Assembly (NCBI GenBank): GCA_029261375.1
Contig: JAJDBL010000040.1
Location: forward strand, 1-10,190
Direction: 5' to 3'
DNA: 10,190 nt
DNA from: Nitrospirales bacterium
GTDB lineage: Bacteria; Nitrospirota; Nitrospiria; Nitrospirales; UBA2166
Below, piece after piece: positions 1 to 8,022 of the stretch. The notes under the pieces are model-generated. The model was not told the DNA's origin. It did not search any database and was given only the letters and a program-made list of their open reading frames with translations. The number at the start of each line of letters is the position of its first letter. The stretch's first letter is position 1. The translations under genes were made by a program, and so were the position numbers.

Positions 1-2554
1 CCATCATGGTCACATACATCTTGATCCGGCCATCATGCCGTGTGCTGATTAAATCTCGAGTCAATGCCACACGATCGTCATCGGTCTGTTTCACGTTCCT
101 TCGCATATCACGTAACAGACGTGTACGGGCCTTGAAATCCACCCGTCGTCGATTATCCGGATCAACCAGACTGAAATCCCATAATTCAGTCCCTTGATAA
201 AAATCCGGAACCCCAGGCGAGGCAATCTTGAAAACAACCTGCGACAGCGAGTTGTACATCCCATACTGTGCCACCCTCTCCTGAAACGGAAGAAAGTCTT
301 CTAGAAATGCATTGGTGGCAGTGCGGTCTAGAATGCCATCGACAAAACTGCGAACGGCAGTCTCGTACTCCGCGTTCGGATTCACCCAACTAGTATGCAC
401 TTTGGCCTCTCGCGTCGCCTTCATCATATATGCCTGAATACGATCGTAAAACGAGTGATATTGCGACGCATCCATTGCCTCACACGGCCACAACCCAATG
501 AGTGACTGATAGAGAAGCGCTTCGTCATTGCGATCCGGTGCGAGCTGGTCATGGACTACGCACTTCTTTTTCTTATTGAGCGCGTGCCATCGTCGCAAAC
601 AGGCTCGCCACTCGAGTGGAAGTCCAGACAATGCGTTGATACGTGCTCGAACATCCTCACTGCGCTTGGTATCATGCGTTGTTGTCGCCGACAGTGCGTG
701 TGGCCATTGCCGTTGTCGTTCCCGCATTCGATCGTGGAACGTGGCTGCGGGAACACCAAAGCGGTCGATGTCCGCGCCCACTTCATTCATGGACACTAGA
801 CGGTTATATATGTAGAAGGTGGTGTCCTCGACGCCCTTGGCCATAACTGGGCTGGTGGTTTGCTGAAACTTCATCGCGAACTGCGTCTGCTCCTTGCGCG
901 TATCGGGGTATTCACTCTTCTCGACCTTTAAGAGAAGATCACGCACGAAGTCGAACACCAAATTGCTGAGGGTTGGAGTTCGTCGCTTGGCTCGCTCGAC
1001 GGCAAGGCGGATATACGTGTGATCACGTTCACTGACCACAGCATCTTCATTGTCTGTGATGTACGTACGATAGACGGGGAAACAGGCAATAATTTCTCGG
1101 ATCGCGTTAGTCAGACTGATGAGCGTAAAGTCCCGCGACCGCCTCTCTTTCTCCGCTAAACGCTTTAACTGATGTCCGAGAACATTGATTTCGGCTGCCA
1201 TGGACGCATGCGTAATCAATTTTTTGTTCTGGTAGATCAGATCTTCTGGAGTCGCCTGCAGCTTCGTAAACCTGGAATACAGTTCACTAAACGCGCGTTT
1301 GTTGGAGCGATCAATAAACACATCATTGAGCAAGGCTAAGAAATCATATCCGGATGTTCCATGGACCGGCCACGTATCCGGCAACGTTTCTCCCCGACCG
1401 AGAATCTTCTCAACGATCAGGAATAACGGCGGCCCAGGAGTCTGCCCCCCTGTCACCAGCTCAGCATTCGCCCACGCCTGTAGCTGCTGTAAATAATGTC
1501 CTGGATCATACAAGCCATCAACATGGTCAATACGCAAACCCGTCACTGCGCCACCACGAATCAACGTAAAAATGAGTCGATGGACTTCCTCGAATACCTC
1601 AGGGTCTTCCATGCGAAGCGCGGCAAGTTCGTTGATATCAAAGAACCGGCGATAGTTAATTTCTTCAGAAGCGACACGCCAATGTGTGAGACGATAGACC
1701 TGCTTTCCGAGCAGATCATCTAAGAGATCAAAACTCTCCGGTTTGTCCTTCATTCCATTGAATATTCCGACGTTGCCTTGGATAAACCTCCGCACCGCCG
1801 CACTGACGATCGTGAGCGCCTCGAGTCGTCCTTTAATGATTGCTTTCTCACGATATCGCTCCGCAACACGATCGGCATCAGTGTCGGAATAGCGTGGAAG
1901 ATGGGTGATGGCGGTCATCACACTTTGAAGTTCCTGTACATGAGACTTTCTCGCACCTTGGCTCTTCACAAATTTATCAAGGCCATGGGCCAGAATCTGA
2001 ACGTATGATTCTGGAGTCAACGGCAAAACATCGTCCCAGTAGTGGATCGAAAATGCACCGTCATGAAACACCAATTTGATATCTTGATTTTCTAGCACCT
2101 TCCCATACTGATCACTCAGTATGGGGATCACCACCTTGTGTTCTATTTCCGTATGCAGTGGCGACCAGTCAATGTCGAAGAAGTGTGAGTACGGCGAACT
2201 CTGTCCATTTTCCATCACGTCCAACCACCAGGAGTTCACGCCTTTTCCAATACCCATATGGTTTGGAACGACATCGAGAATCTGCCCCATACCGCGATCC
2301 TGCAACGCGTTGCAAAACGCCAAGAATTCTTCCTCAGTTCCGAGCTCTGGGTTCAGGGATGTCGGATCAACGATGTCGTACCCATGCAGACTTCCAGGCA
2401 TGGCCTTTAGGTATGAGGAGCAATAGCAATCGGTGATGCCTAAATCATGGAGATAGGGCACCAGTTTGGTGGCATCTACGAACGTAAAGTTCCGATTAAA
2501 TTGGAGTCGATACGTTGAAGACGGAATGCGTGGAAATGTCGTTGGAGTTGCCAT
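1..2554 (-). CDS. treY: Malto-oligosyltrehalose synthase (partial, C-terminus off the left edge)
   Basis: TreY is a GH13 alpha-amylase family enzyme that isomerises the reducing-end alpha-1,4 bond of malto-oligosaccharides to an alpha,alpha-1,1 bond; TreZ then releases trehalose. I translated the minus strand from ATG at 2554-2552 and found 851 uninterrupted codons to the window edge. Family members are usually roughly 900-1000 residues, so only the C-terminal tail is missing. Visible landmarks: the STYRLQF N-terminus (13-19), PGSLHGYDIVD (about 53-63), DVVPNHMG (94-101), GLRIDHVDGL with likely nucleophile D343, likely acid/base E382 in IVEKIL, HGTSGYDF, KGVEDTTFY, THDTKRSEDVRAR with likely third acidic residue D628, and PGVPDFYQGTE near the end. 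Roles are assigned from known GH13 motifs. The Shine-Dalgarno is weak (only a G-rich stretch about 15 bases upstream), but the start fits the family N-terminus. The gene diverges from adk. No treZ is visible. Confidence 0.96.
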   Translation of the reverse strand, partial: MATPTTFPRIPSSTYRLQFNRNFTFVDATKLVPYLHDLGITDCYCSSYLKAMPGSLHGYDIVDPTSLNPELGTEEEFLAFCNALQDRGMGQILDVVPNHMGIGKGVNSWWLDVMENGQSSPYSHFFDIDWSPLHTEIEHKVVIPILSDQYGKVLENQDIKLVFHDGAFSIHYWDDVLPLTPESYVQILAHGLDKFVKSQGARKSHVQELQSVMTAITHLPRYSDTDADRVAERYREKAIIKGRLEALTIVSAAVRRFIQGNVGIFNGMKDKPESFDLLDDLLGKQVYRLTHWRVASEEINYRRFFDINELAALRMEDPEVFEEVHRLIFTLIRGGAVTGLRIDHVDGLYDPGHYLQQLQAWANAELVTGGQTPGPPLFLIVEKILGRGETLPDTWPVHGTSGYDFLALLNDVFIDRSNKRAFSELYSRFTKLQATPEDLIYQNKKLITHASMAAEINVLGHQLKRLAEKERRSRDFTLISLTNAIREIIACFPVYRTYITDNEDAVVSERDHTYIRLAVERAKRRTPTLSNLVFDFVRDLLLKVEKSEYPDTRKEQTQFAMKFQQTTSPVMAKGVEDTTFYIYNRLVSMNEVGADIDRFGVPAATFHDRMRERQRQWPHALSATTTHDTKRSEDVRARINALSGLPLEWRACLRRWHALNKKKKCVVHDQLAPDRNDEALLYQSLIGLWPCEAMDASQYHSFYDRIQAYMMKATREAKVHTSWVNPNAEYETAVRSFVDGILDRTATNAFLEDFLPFQERVAQYGMYNSLSQVVFKIASPGVPDFYQGTELWDFSLVDPDNRRRVDFKARTRLLRDMRRNVKQTDDDRVALTRDLISTRHDGRIKMYVTMM

Positions 2555-2632
2555 AAAGAAGAAGAGTCACCCCCGATTGACGAGACGATGCGATATTGGG
2601 ACTTCCACGGAAAGGCGGGTATGACCGTGCCG

Positions 2633-2661
2633 ATGATACCGAATCTTCGAAAAGCATGCAA
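2633..2661 (-). promoter_or_regulatory. Possible sigma-70 promoter for treY
   Basis: On the minus strand TTGCAT (2661-2656) is followed after 17 bases by TATCAT (2638-2633). The -10 matches the consensus at 5 of 6 positions, the -35 at only 3 of 6. The spacing is ideal and it lies about 80 bases upstream of the treY start. This is a weak match found by eye. Confidence 0.25.
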
Positions 2662-2865
2662 CGGACCACGCCGCGTTTTTCGTGTACAATACCGAAATTG
2701 TGCTGCGACACGCCATATCCAATGGTGCCACGCTCTGGCCTAGAAGCACCGGCTGAAGGAAAAGAGAACAGACCAGATCTTGCCGAATCACGATCAGAGA
2801 GCACACACATGGCTCATTGCGTGGTGAGAAGTTTTACCTGCTTTCACCCTCAGTCTTCAGCCTAA

Positions 2866-3564
<699 letters not shown>

Positions 3565-3578
3565 TGGTCCTCACTAAA

Positions 3579-3615
3579 ACCCCTTCCCCTTTGACGGCGG
3601 AAGGGTGGGATGGGG
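3579..3615 (+). repeat. C/G-rich palindromic repeat, copy A
   Basis: Imperfect palindrome with arms CCCTTCC (3581-3587) and GGAAGGG (3599-3605). Its core CCCCTTTGACGGCGGA matches the reverse complement of copy B (4468-4502), which reads CCCCCTTGACGGGGGA. It is therefore the same repeat in inverted orientation relative to copies B and C. It lies 15 bases after the adk stop and could fold in the transcript, but no T-run follows, so terminator function is uncertain. Confidence 0.65.
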
Positions 3616-3627
3616 CGTCTATCTTCC

Positions 3628-3661
3628 CCCCACCTTAAACCGCCCCCGCGAGCGGGGAGGT
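3628..3661 (-). repeat. C/G-rich palindromic repeat, copy C
   Basis: Starts CCCCACCTTAAACC and contains the stem CCCCG (3644-3648), loop CGAG, CGGGG (3653-3657), with outer arms ACCT (3632-3635) and AGGT (3658-3661). By eye about three quarters of positions match copy B in the same orientation. With copy A it makes an inverted pair only 12 bases apart, a REPIN-like arrangement. It sits 20 bases beyond the stop of the minus-strand hydrolase gene and may help end transcription from both sides. Confidence 0.6.
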
Positions 3662-3681
3662 AAAGGACGAATGGGAGTCAA

Positions 3682-4449
3682 TCATCCCGTCACCAATGCT
3701 ATGAACTTCATGATTCGCTGAAAGTACGCGCGCCCGCCCACAGTCGTCACATCGTTGTGCCCGGCACCTGGAATAGGATAGAAGTCCTTCGGAGCACTTG
3801 CGTTCTCGTAGACCTCGCGTCCTAGTCGGATGGGGACAACACGATCCCTATCCCCGTGGATCACTAGTACAGGGATCTTCACCCGTCTCACACTCATTGC
3901 AAGATCAAACTTTGCGCGAATCAACCAATGCGCGGGTAGCCCGAAGTAATGTGTTCTCGCCATATGCTCAATTGAGGGAAACGACGATTCAAGAATGAGG
4001 CCGGCTGCCTCGTGCTGAGCAGCCAGGTGACCGGCGACCGTCGATCCCAGCGACCTCCCGAACACTACGAGACGTGTAGGTGACACCTTGCGCGCTGTCA
4101 CAAGATGAGCATACGCGGCCAATCCATCCTGATAGAGCCCCGTCTCTGATGGCGTCCCCTGACTTTGACCAAACCCCCGATAATCAAACAGAAATACCGA
4201 CAGCCCAAGGCGAAACAGTTGTGCGAGATTTCCCAAGCGATGCGTAATATTTCCAGCGTTGCCGTGACACCAGAGTAATACTGGAGTGCGCGGGCCAGCG
4301 TGAATAAACCATCCGAAGAGAGGCGTCCCATCATTCGCTTGGAACCAGATATCTTCCAGCGGAAGACCACTGATTCTGGCCCAATCTTGCTCCCGCCACG
4401 GCTCGGGGTGATAGACGAACAATTGATCAAGCATAATACAATCGATCAA
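3682..4449 (-). CDS. Alpha/beta hydrolase, YfhR/ABHD13 (Bem46-like) type
   Basis: Serine hydrolase of the alpha/beta fold; the substrate is unknown (esterase, thioesterase or peptidase-like activity are all possible). Numbered from the TTG start, the 255-residue protein shows DGTPLFGWF (40-48), the oxyanion-hole motif HGNAGN (62-67), FDYRGFGQSQGTPSE (88-102), nucleophile elbow GRSLG with S133, HGDRDRVVP (198-206) with likely catalytic D202, and GAGHND (228-233) with H231. The triad is complete and the order is normal for the family. The listed start is TTG at 4449-4447; an in-frame ATG at 4434-4432 would give MLDQLFVYHP, which matches the family N-terminus equally well, and neither has a good Shine-Dalgarno. 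No signal peptide or membrane anchor is evident, so it is probably cytoplasmic. It lies 56 bases downstream of nfi on the same strand, with repeat copy B in the gap. Confidence 0.88.
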   Translation of the reverse strand: MIDCIMLDQLFVYHPEPWREQDWARISGLPLEDIWFQANDGTPLFGWFIHAGPRTPVLLWCHGNAGNITHRLGNLAQLFRLGLSVFLFDYRGFGQSQGTPSETGLYQDGLAAYAHLVTARKVSPTRLVVFGRSLGSTVAGHLAAQHEAAGLILESSFPSIEHMARTHYFGLPAHWLIRAKFDLAMSVRRVKIPVLVIHGDRDRVVPIRLGREVYENASAPKDFYPIPGAGHNDVTTVGGRAYFQRIMKFIALVTG

Positions 4450-4467
4450 ACGTATTCATGCTCTCAA

Positions 4468-4502
4468 CCCCACCCTAACTCTCCCCCGTCAAGGGGGAGG
4501 GT
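4468..4502 (-). repeat. C/G-rich palindromic repeat, copy B, between nfi and the hydrolase
   Basis: CCCCACCCTAACT is followed by the stem CTCCCCC (4481-4487), loop GTCAA, GGGGGAG (4493-4499), a perfect 7-base-pair hairpin. It has the same sequence pattern and orientation as copy C and is inverted relative to copy A. It nearly fills the nfi-hydrolase gap, starting 3 bases past the nfi stop, so it could attenuate or terminate nfi transcription. No U-run follows on the minus strand. Confidence 0.65.
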
Positions 4503-4505
4503 ACA

Positions 4506-5171
4506 TCATCTATTCGATGCAAGCTTATCGGCATGTCGCGTCGTTTCGGGAAGTCGGTATTTCGTCGTACAGCGCATCACGTACTCAATCGCCGTTTCTA
4601 ACGTAATACGATGTCCGATCGAGATGTAGACCGGTCGAGTCTTGACGCGGGTGCACAACGCTGCGCCAACAATCTCCTCTCGATGCCAGAGCGGCTGCCA
4701 TGCCCCACGTTTGTCCGGGACCTCGCCATGTTTCCCAACAAGAATTGACTTTGCCACGCCCACCGACGGCACGTTGGTCAGCACTCCCAGGTGCGAGGCA
4801 ATACCAAACCGACGGGGATGCGCGATACCTTGTCCATCACAGAGGAAGAGATCAGGTTTCACCACCAACTGTTGCAGTGCGTCGAGCACTGCTGGCAATT
4901 CGCGAAACGAGAGAAAGCCTGGCACATACGGGAATGATGTGGGACGCCGCGCGACGGACTCTTCCAGTACGACAAGGCTAGGAAAGTGTAAGACCACGAC
5001 GGCAGCCCGCGTGATGGTATTTCTCTCCTCAAATCCGACGTCGACGCCAGCGACAGTTCGAACGGGATCCACGTGGTCTTGCTTCAGGACACGACCAGAC
5101 ATCGTCTCCTGTATCACCTTGGCCTCCTGGCACGTCGACGGCCAAGATGTGGGTTCAATGATTTTCATCAC
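4506..5171 (-). CDS. nfi: Endonuclease V (deoxyinosine 3' endonuclease)
   Basis: DNA repair enzyme that nicks the second phosphodiester bond 3' of deoxyinosine (deaminated adenine). The 221-residue length matches the family. Metal-binding and recognition residues are present: D44 in VAGVDVGF, the wedge motif PYVPGF (81-86, Y82), E91 in FRELPA, D112 in CDGQGIAHPRRFGIASHLGV (111-130), SVGVAKS, and the C-terminal SIGHRI motif. These correspond to the well-studied Thermotoga enzyme's D43, Y80, E89 and D110. The frame opens with GTG at 5171-5169 followed directly by ATG at 5168-5166; either could be the true start, and AGGG lies upstream but further than usual. It is divergent from the FKBP lipoprotein gene and is the probable first gene of a pair with the downstream hydrolase, separated by repeat copy B. 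I see no truncation or missing active-site residue. Confidence 0.96.
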   Translation of the reverse strand: MMKIIEPTSWPSTCQEAKVIQETMSGRVLKQDHVDPVRTVAGVDVGFEERNTITRAAVVVLHFPSLVVLEESVARRPTSFPYVPGFLSFRELPAVLDALQQLVVKPDLFLCDGQGIAHPRRFGIASHLGVLTNVPSVGVAKSILVGKHGEVPDKRGAWQPLWHREEIVGAALCTRVKTRPVYISIGHRITLETAIEYVMRCTTKYRLPETTRHADKLASNR

Positions 5172-5269
5172 ACGCGCCTACCACCCTCTACATCGGTATG
5201 CTACGATCCCCAAATCACTAAAAGCACGCCAGGTTGGAAGAAAAAGGACGTATACATTCCTGACTCCCA

Positions 5270-5284
5270 CGCATCGGTGATGCG
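5270..5284. promoter_or_regulatory. Short perfect inverted repeat upstream of the FKBP gene
   Basis: CGCATC-GGT-GATGCG, 6-base arms with a 3-base spacer, 36 bases before the ATG at 5321. It could be a leader stem-loop or a half of an operator. There is no T-run after it. A second tiny palindrome GACTCAGTC follows at 5290-5298. Confidence 0.3.
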
Positions 5285-5307
5285 ACCTTGACTCAGTCGT
5301 GAACAGA

Positions 5308-5313
5308 AAGGAG
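5308..5313 (+). promoter_or_regulatory. Ribosome binding site of the FKBP lipoprotein gene
   Basis: AAGGAG lies 7 bases before ATG 5321 and is the best Shine-Dalgarno in this operon. It supports translation initiation here, at the operon's first gene. Confidence 0.8.
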
Positions 5314-5320
5314 CTTCTGA

Positions 5321-5824
5321 ATGTTCCACCGTCTCCGCGTCATCATTGCAATCACATTGACAATGATAGTTCTTTCGCTCGCCGCATGTACATCCAAACA
5401 AGAGGAAGTGCTGACCATTGCCAAGGGAATGAAGGTCAACCTTGAGTACACCCTGACGCTCCGTGACGGTACCGAGGTCGACTCGAACGTCGACAAAGAG
5501 CCTTTGCCGTTTACCCACGGCGAGGGGCAGCTCATACCCGGCCTTGAGCGACAACTGATCGGGATGAAGGCTGGGGATACCGCAGTCCTTTTCGTCGAGG
5601 CGACAGAAGCCTACGGTCTTCATGACCCCGAACGACTTGTGACGGTCGACAAAGCCAACATGCCTCCTGACGTTCAAGTCGGATCACAACTTGCTGGGCC
5701 GGGCGGCCAACCAGTCCAAGTCACGGAGGTGACGGACACCTCGGTCACCGTGGATATTAATCATCCTCTCGCCGGAAAAGACCTCACATTTGACGTTCGG
5801 ATCTTGACCGTCGACCCTGCTTGA
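5321..5824 (+). CDS. FKBP-type (SlyD-like) peptidyl-prolyl isomerase lipoprotein
   Basis: Predicted envelope foldase that speeds cis-trans isomerisation of X-Pro bonds. Residues 1-23 form a lipoprotein signal: MFHRLR, a hydrophobic stretch, then lipobox L20-A21-A22-C23. The +2 residue is Thr, not Asp, so an outer-membrane location is likely. The FKBP core follows: VNLEYTLTLRDGTEVDS (39-55), PLPFTHGEGQLIPGLERQLIGMKAGD (61-86) and EAYG. A SlyD-style insert-in-flap domain comes next (about 100-150), and the chain returns to the core through NHPLAGKDLTFDVRIL. The histidine-rich metal-binding tail of E. coli SlyD is absent. At 167 residues it is a short single-domain form. It is the first gene of a presumed four-gene operon, with the regulator starting 12 bases after its stop. 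A lipid-anchored SlyD-type enzyme differs from the usual cytoplasmic SlyD, so clients are probably secreted or outer-membrane proteins. Confidence 0.92.
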   Translation: MFHRLRVIIAITLTMIVLSLAACTSKQEEVLTIAKGMKVNLEYTLTLRDGTEVDSNVDKEPLPFTHGEGQLIPGLERQLIGMKAGDTAVLFVEATEAYGLHDPERLVTVDKANMPPDVQVGSQLAGPGGQPVQVTEVTDTSVTVDINHPLAGKDLTFDVRILTVDPA

Positions 5825-5836
5825 AACGACACGCGA

Positions 5837-7261
5837 ATGTCCGCTGCTGACCACGATACAAAGCTATTGCTTCAGCAAATCTATGACACTGCGTACGACG
5901 CGATCTTCGTCATCGATCCCTCAGCCGATCACATCATCGATGCCAACACGCGAGCGCTTACGCTGCTTGGATATTCCAGAACAGAGCTCTTTGAAACTCC
6001 AATAAGTCAGATTCATCCAAAAGAGATGCCTCAGTTCACGGAAGCCTGTCAAAGGGTCATCGCGGACGGCGTCCATCGAACAGACGATCTCCATTGCACA
6101 ACGAAAGCTGGAAAGAATATTCCCGTTGATATCGCATTTTCGACCCTCGATCTCGACGGTCGGCAGCTGATTCTCGCTGTCGTCAGGGATATCACCGAGC
6201 GTAAGATACGCGAGCAGGAACTGCATGATGCACTGACGACGGTGGAGCAACTCAAAGCACGCCTGAGTGCTGAAAACAGCTATTTGCAGGCAGAAATTAA
6301 CACCCAACACAACACCAGCGAGATGGTATCCGAGAGCCCGCTCTTCCGCGAAGTCTTGACACGCGTTGCGAGCATTGCCAAGACACAGGCGCCCGTGCTC
6401 GTCACCGGGGAGACAGGGGTCGGAAAAGAACTCATCGCGCGAGCCATTCATGCCCAAAGTCACCGTCGAGATCGCCCACTCATCAAGGTCAATTGTGCGG
6501 CCATCTCCTCGACCCTCATGGATCATGAACTCTTTGGATACGAACGTGAAGATCTCGCGTGTGGGAGACCGGACAAGCCTGGCCGATTTTAACTTGCCCA
6601 CCACGGTACATTATTTCTTGACGAAATCGGCGACCTCCCCATGAAGCACCAAACCTTGCTCCTTCGTGTTCTTGAACACAATGAGCCAACTGCTGGAGAG
6701 CGCGGGGCGCCACAACATTTTGATGTACGCATTATCACTGCAACAAACCGTGACATCGAGGCTTCGGTTGGAAACGGAACCTTTCGAAAAGATCTCTATC
6801 ATCGGCTCAGTGCGTTTCCCATCCACGTTCCTCCCCTGCGATCTCGACCGGAAGATGTGCCTGCACTGGCATACACCTTCCTTGAACAACACGTGAAGCA
6901 CTCCGGGAGCGAGATCACTGAAATCCCGCAGACCGAAATGGCACGTCTCGTCACCTACCAATGGCCAGGGAACATTCGAGAGCTGTCGAATGTGATTGGC
7001 CGAGCGGTGCTTCTGTGTTCGGGGCCAACGCTCTCACTCGGATCGGCCCTACCCGCGATGACACCTCTTTGCCAGACGCGGTACAAACCTGGAACATTAC
7101 CTTCCATGGAACAAACGCTCATTGCGACCGCACTGCGTGACTGCAAAGGTGTGATTGACGGACCGCACGGTGCCGCAAATCAATTATCCATTCCTCCGAG
7201 CACCCTACGCGTGAAGATAAAGCGCTACGGATTGGAACGCCCTGCTAGCCACAACCACTGA
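5837..7261 (+). pseudogene. PAS-AAA+-Fis regulator (sigma-54 activator family), interrupted by in-frame TAA
   Basis: The intact form would be a 474-residue enhancer-binding-protein type regulator. Residues 10-125 are a PAS sensor domain (DAIFVIDPSADHIIDANTRA, ending VVRDITERK), followed by a coiled coil (about 122-157) and an AAA+ domain with Walker A GETGVGK (191-197). After the stop, the same frame continues with Walker B LFLDE (259-263), ITATNRD, the arginine-finger region FRKDLYHRL (316-324), WPGNIREL, and a Fis-type HTH GPHGAANQL...STLRVKIKRYGL (442-466). Codon 252 (6590-6592) is TAA where relatives have GRFELA, so a GAA to TAA change would explain it. The 222 codons after it are otherwise open. 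The sigma-54 contact motif GAFTGA reads EDLACG (238-243). The stop would leave a 251-residue product lacking Walker B and HTH; re-initiation at ATG 6641 would give only the C-terminal half. A base-call error at 6590 is the main alternative for the stop, but not for the lost motif. Confidence 0.88.
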
Positions 7262-7310
7262 TTCTTCAATTCCGACCAAGAAACAGGCTCATGTATCGAA
7301 AGTCACATCG

Positions 7311-8009
7311 ATGAACCTGATTGCCCTGCTAAAAAACATGGTTCACTCCCCAGCAATCTCCCGGCAGGATTCCTGGGCCGATATCAACGAGGCGATGGAT
7401 GACACGTCGAAGATTAGAGATCTGGGTCTCAACATGGTGCTCAGTCTAAATCGAAACCTGCTCGTGGCTCTCGCGACGAAAGGCACCCCGTGTCGATACG
7501 CGAAAGGAGACATCATCTTCCGACAAGGCGATGTTGGCGATGCGTTCTATCTCGTGAAGAAGGGCGCGGTTCATGCTACGGTCCAGACTGCATCAGGTGC
7601 ACCAGACCTTGTGGTGAAAAGTATCATCGAAGGGCAATATTTTGGAGAGTTTGCGTTACTCAACGACACCCACTCGCGGCGATCAGCGACCATCACGGCA
7701 TCCCTGGACACCGAGGTGGTACGGATGAGCAAGTACGACTTCTCATCGCTGATCGAACAGAATCAACACTTACACCAGAAGCTCTGGAACAAGATGAGAG
7801 AGACCCTCAAGACGGAAGATGCTGTTTTCAGTTCACACGACCCTGAAGGCCTCACCTCTGAAGCCCATGCGACCCTTCAAGCCTTTGGTCTTGAGCTGTA
7901 TAAGCTGATTGAGAGTGGTGAGCTGGAAGTTACCAGCGCTCGATTACTTTTCAAAGCGTTTGAGAAGGCGCTCCGTGCAGCCGCCAACGATGAGGCAGAC
8001 TCGACATAG
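7311..8009 (+). CDS. Stand-alone cyclic-nucleotide-binding domain protein
   Basis: A 232-residue protein with one cNMP-binding (CRP-like) beta-roll, about residues 50-160. Evidence includes YAKGDIIFRQGDVGDAFYLV (63-82), KKGAVHATV, and the phosphate-binding cassette FGEFALLNDTHSRRSAT (111-127) with E113 and R123/R124, followed by LDTEVVRMSKYDF. The Glu and Arg that hold the ribose and phosphate in known cNMP sites are present, so ligand binding (cAMP or another cyclic nucleotide) is plausible. There is no C-terminal DNA-binding HTH: the last 70 residues are helical and charged, and no kinase or channel domain is visible. The output is therefore unknown, perhaps by protein contact. ATG at 7311 has no clear Shine-Dalgarno; M10 is an alternative start. 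It lies 49 bases after the regulator and 13 bases before the spherulin-4 gene, consistent with a shared operon. Confidence 0.88.
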   Translation: MNLIALLKNMVHSPAISRQDSWADINEAMDDTSKIRDLGLNMVLSLNRNLLVALATKGTPCRYAKGDIIFRQGDVGDAFYLVKKGAVHATVQTASGAPDLVVKSIIEGQYFGEFALLNDTHSRRSATITASLDTEVVRMSKYDFSSLIEQNQHLHQKLWNKMRETLKTEDAVFSSHDPEGLTSEAHATLQAFGLELYKLIESGELEVTSARLLFKAFEKALRAAANDEADST

Positions 8010-8022
8010 AGCTCGTGGCTAA

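Noticed and set aside
2596..2865. Possible small genes in the treY-adk gap (plus 2596-2865, minus 2567-2806 and 2496-2810)
   Set aside because: They overlap one another on both strands, lack ribosome binding sites, and have low-information Cys/Arg/Ser-rich products.
3579..3661. Classical rho-independent terminator between adk and the hydrolase
   Set aside because: The stems are strong, but no T-run follows on either strand; they are better described as repeat elements that may still affect transcript ends.
4642..5280. Long plus-strand open frame (212 codons) opposite nfi
   Set aside because: It is antisense to a textbook endonuclease V with every motif intact; its product is Thr/Arg/Ser-rich, resembles nothing known, and has no ribosome binding site.
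6548..6592. Compensated frameshift as the cause of the lost GAFTGA motif
   Set aside because: Reading the other two plus-strand frames across this stretch does not restore GAFTGA, and the number of residues between ELFG and KPGRF is normal.
5921..6604. Minus-strand open frame (227 codons) opposite the PAS-AAA+ gene
   Set aside because: The plus strand carries clear PAS and AAA+ motifs over the same stretch; the minus product has no recognisable domain.
5837..7261. Two separate genes (5837-6592 and 6641-7261)
   Set aside because: They share one reading frame, and the 16 codons between stop and next ATG encode the expected Walker B lead-in (LAHHGTLFLDEIGDLP), so this is one AAA+ domain with an internal stop.
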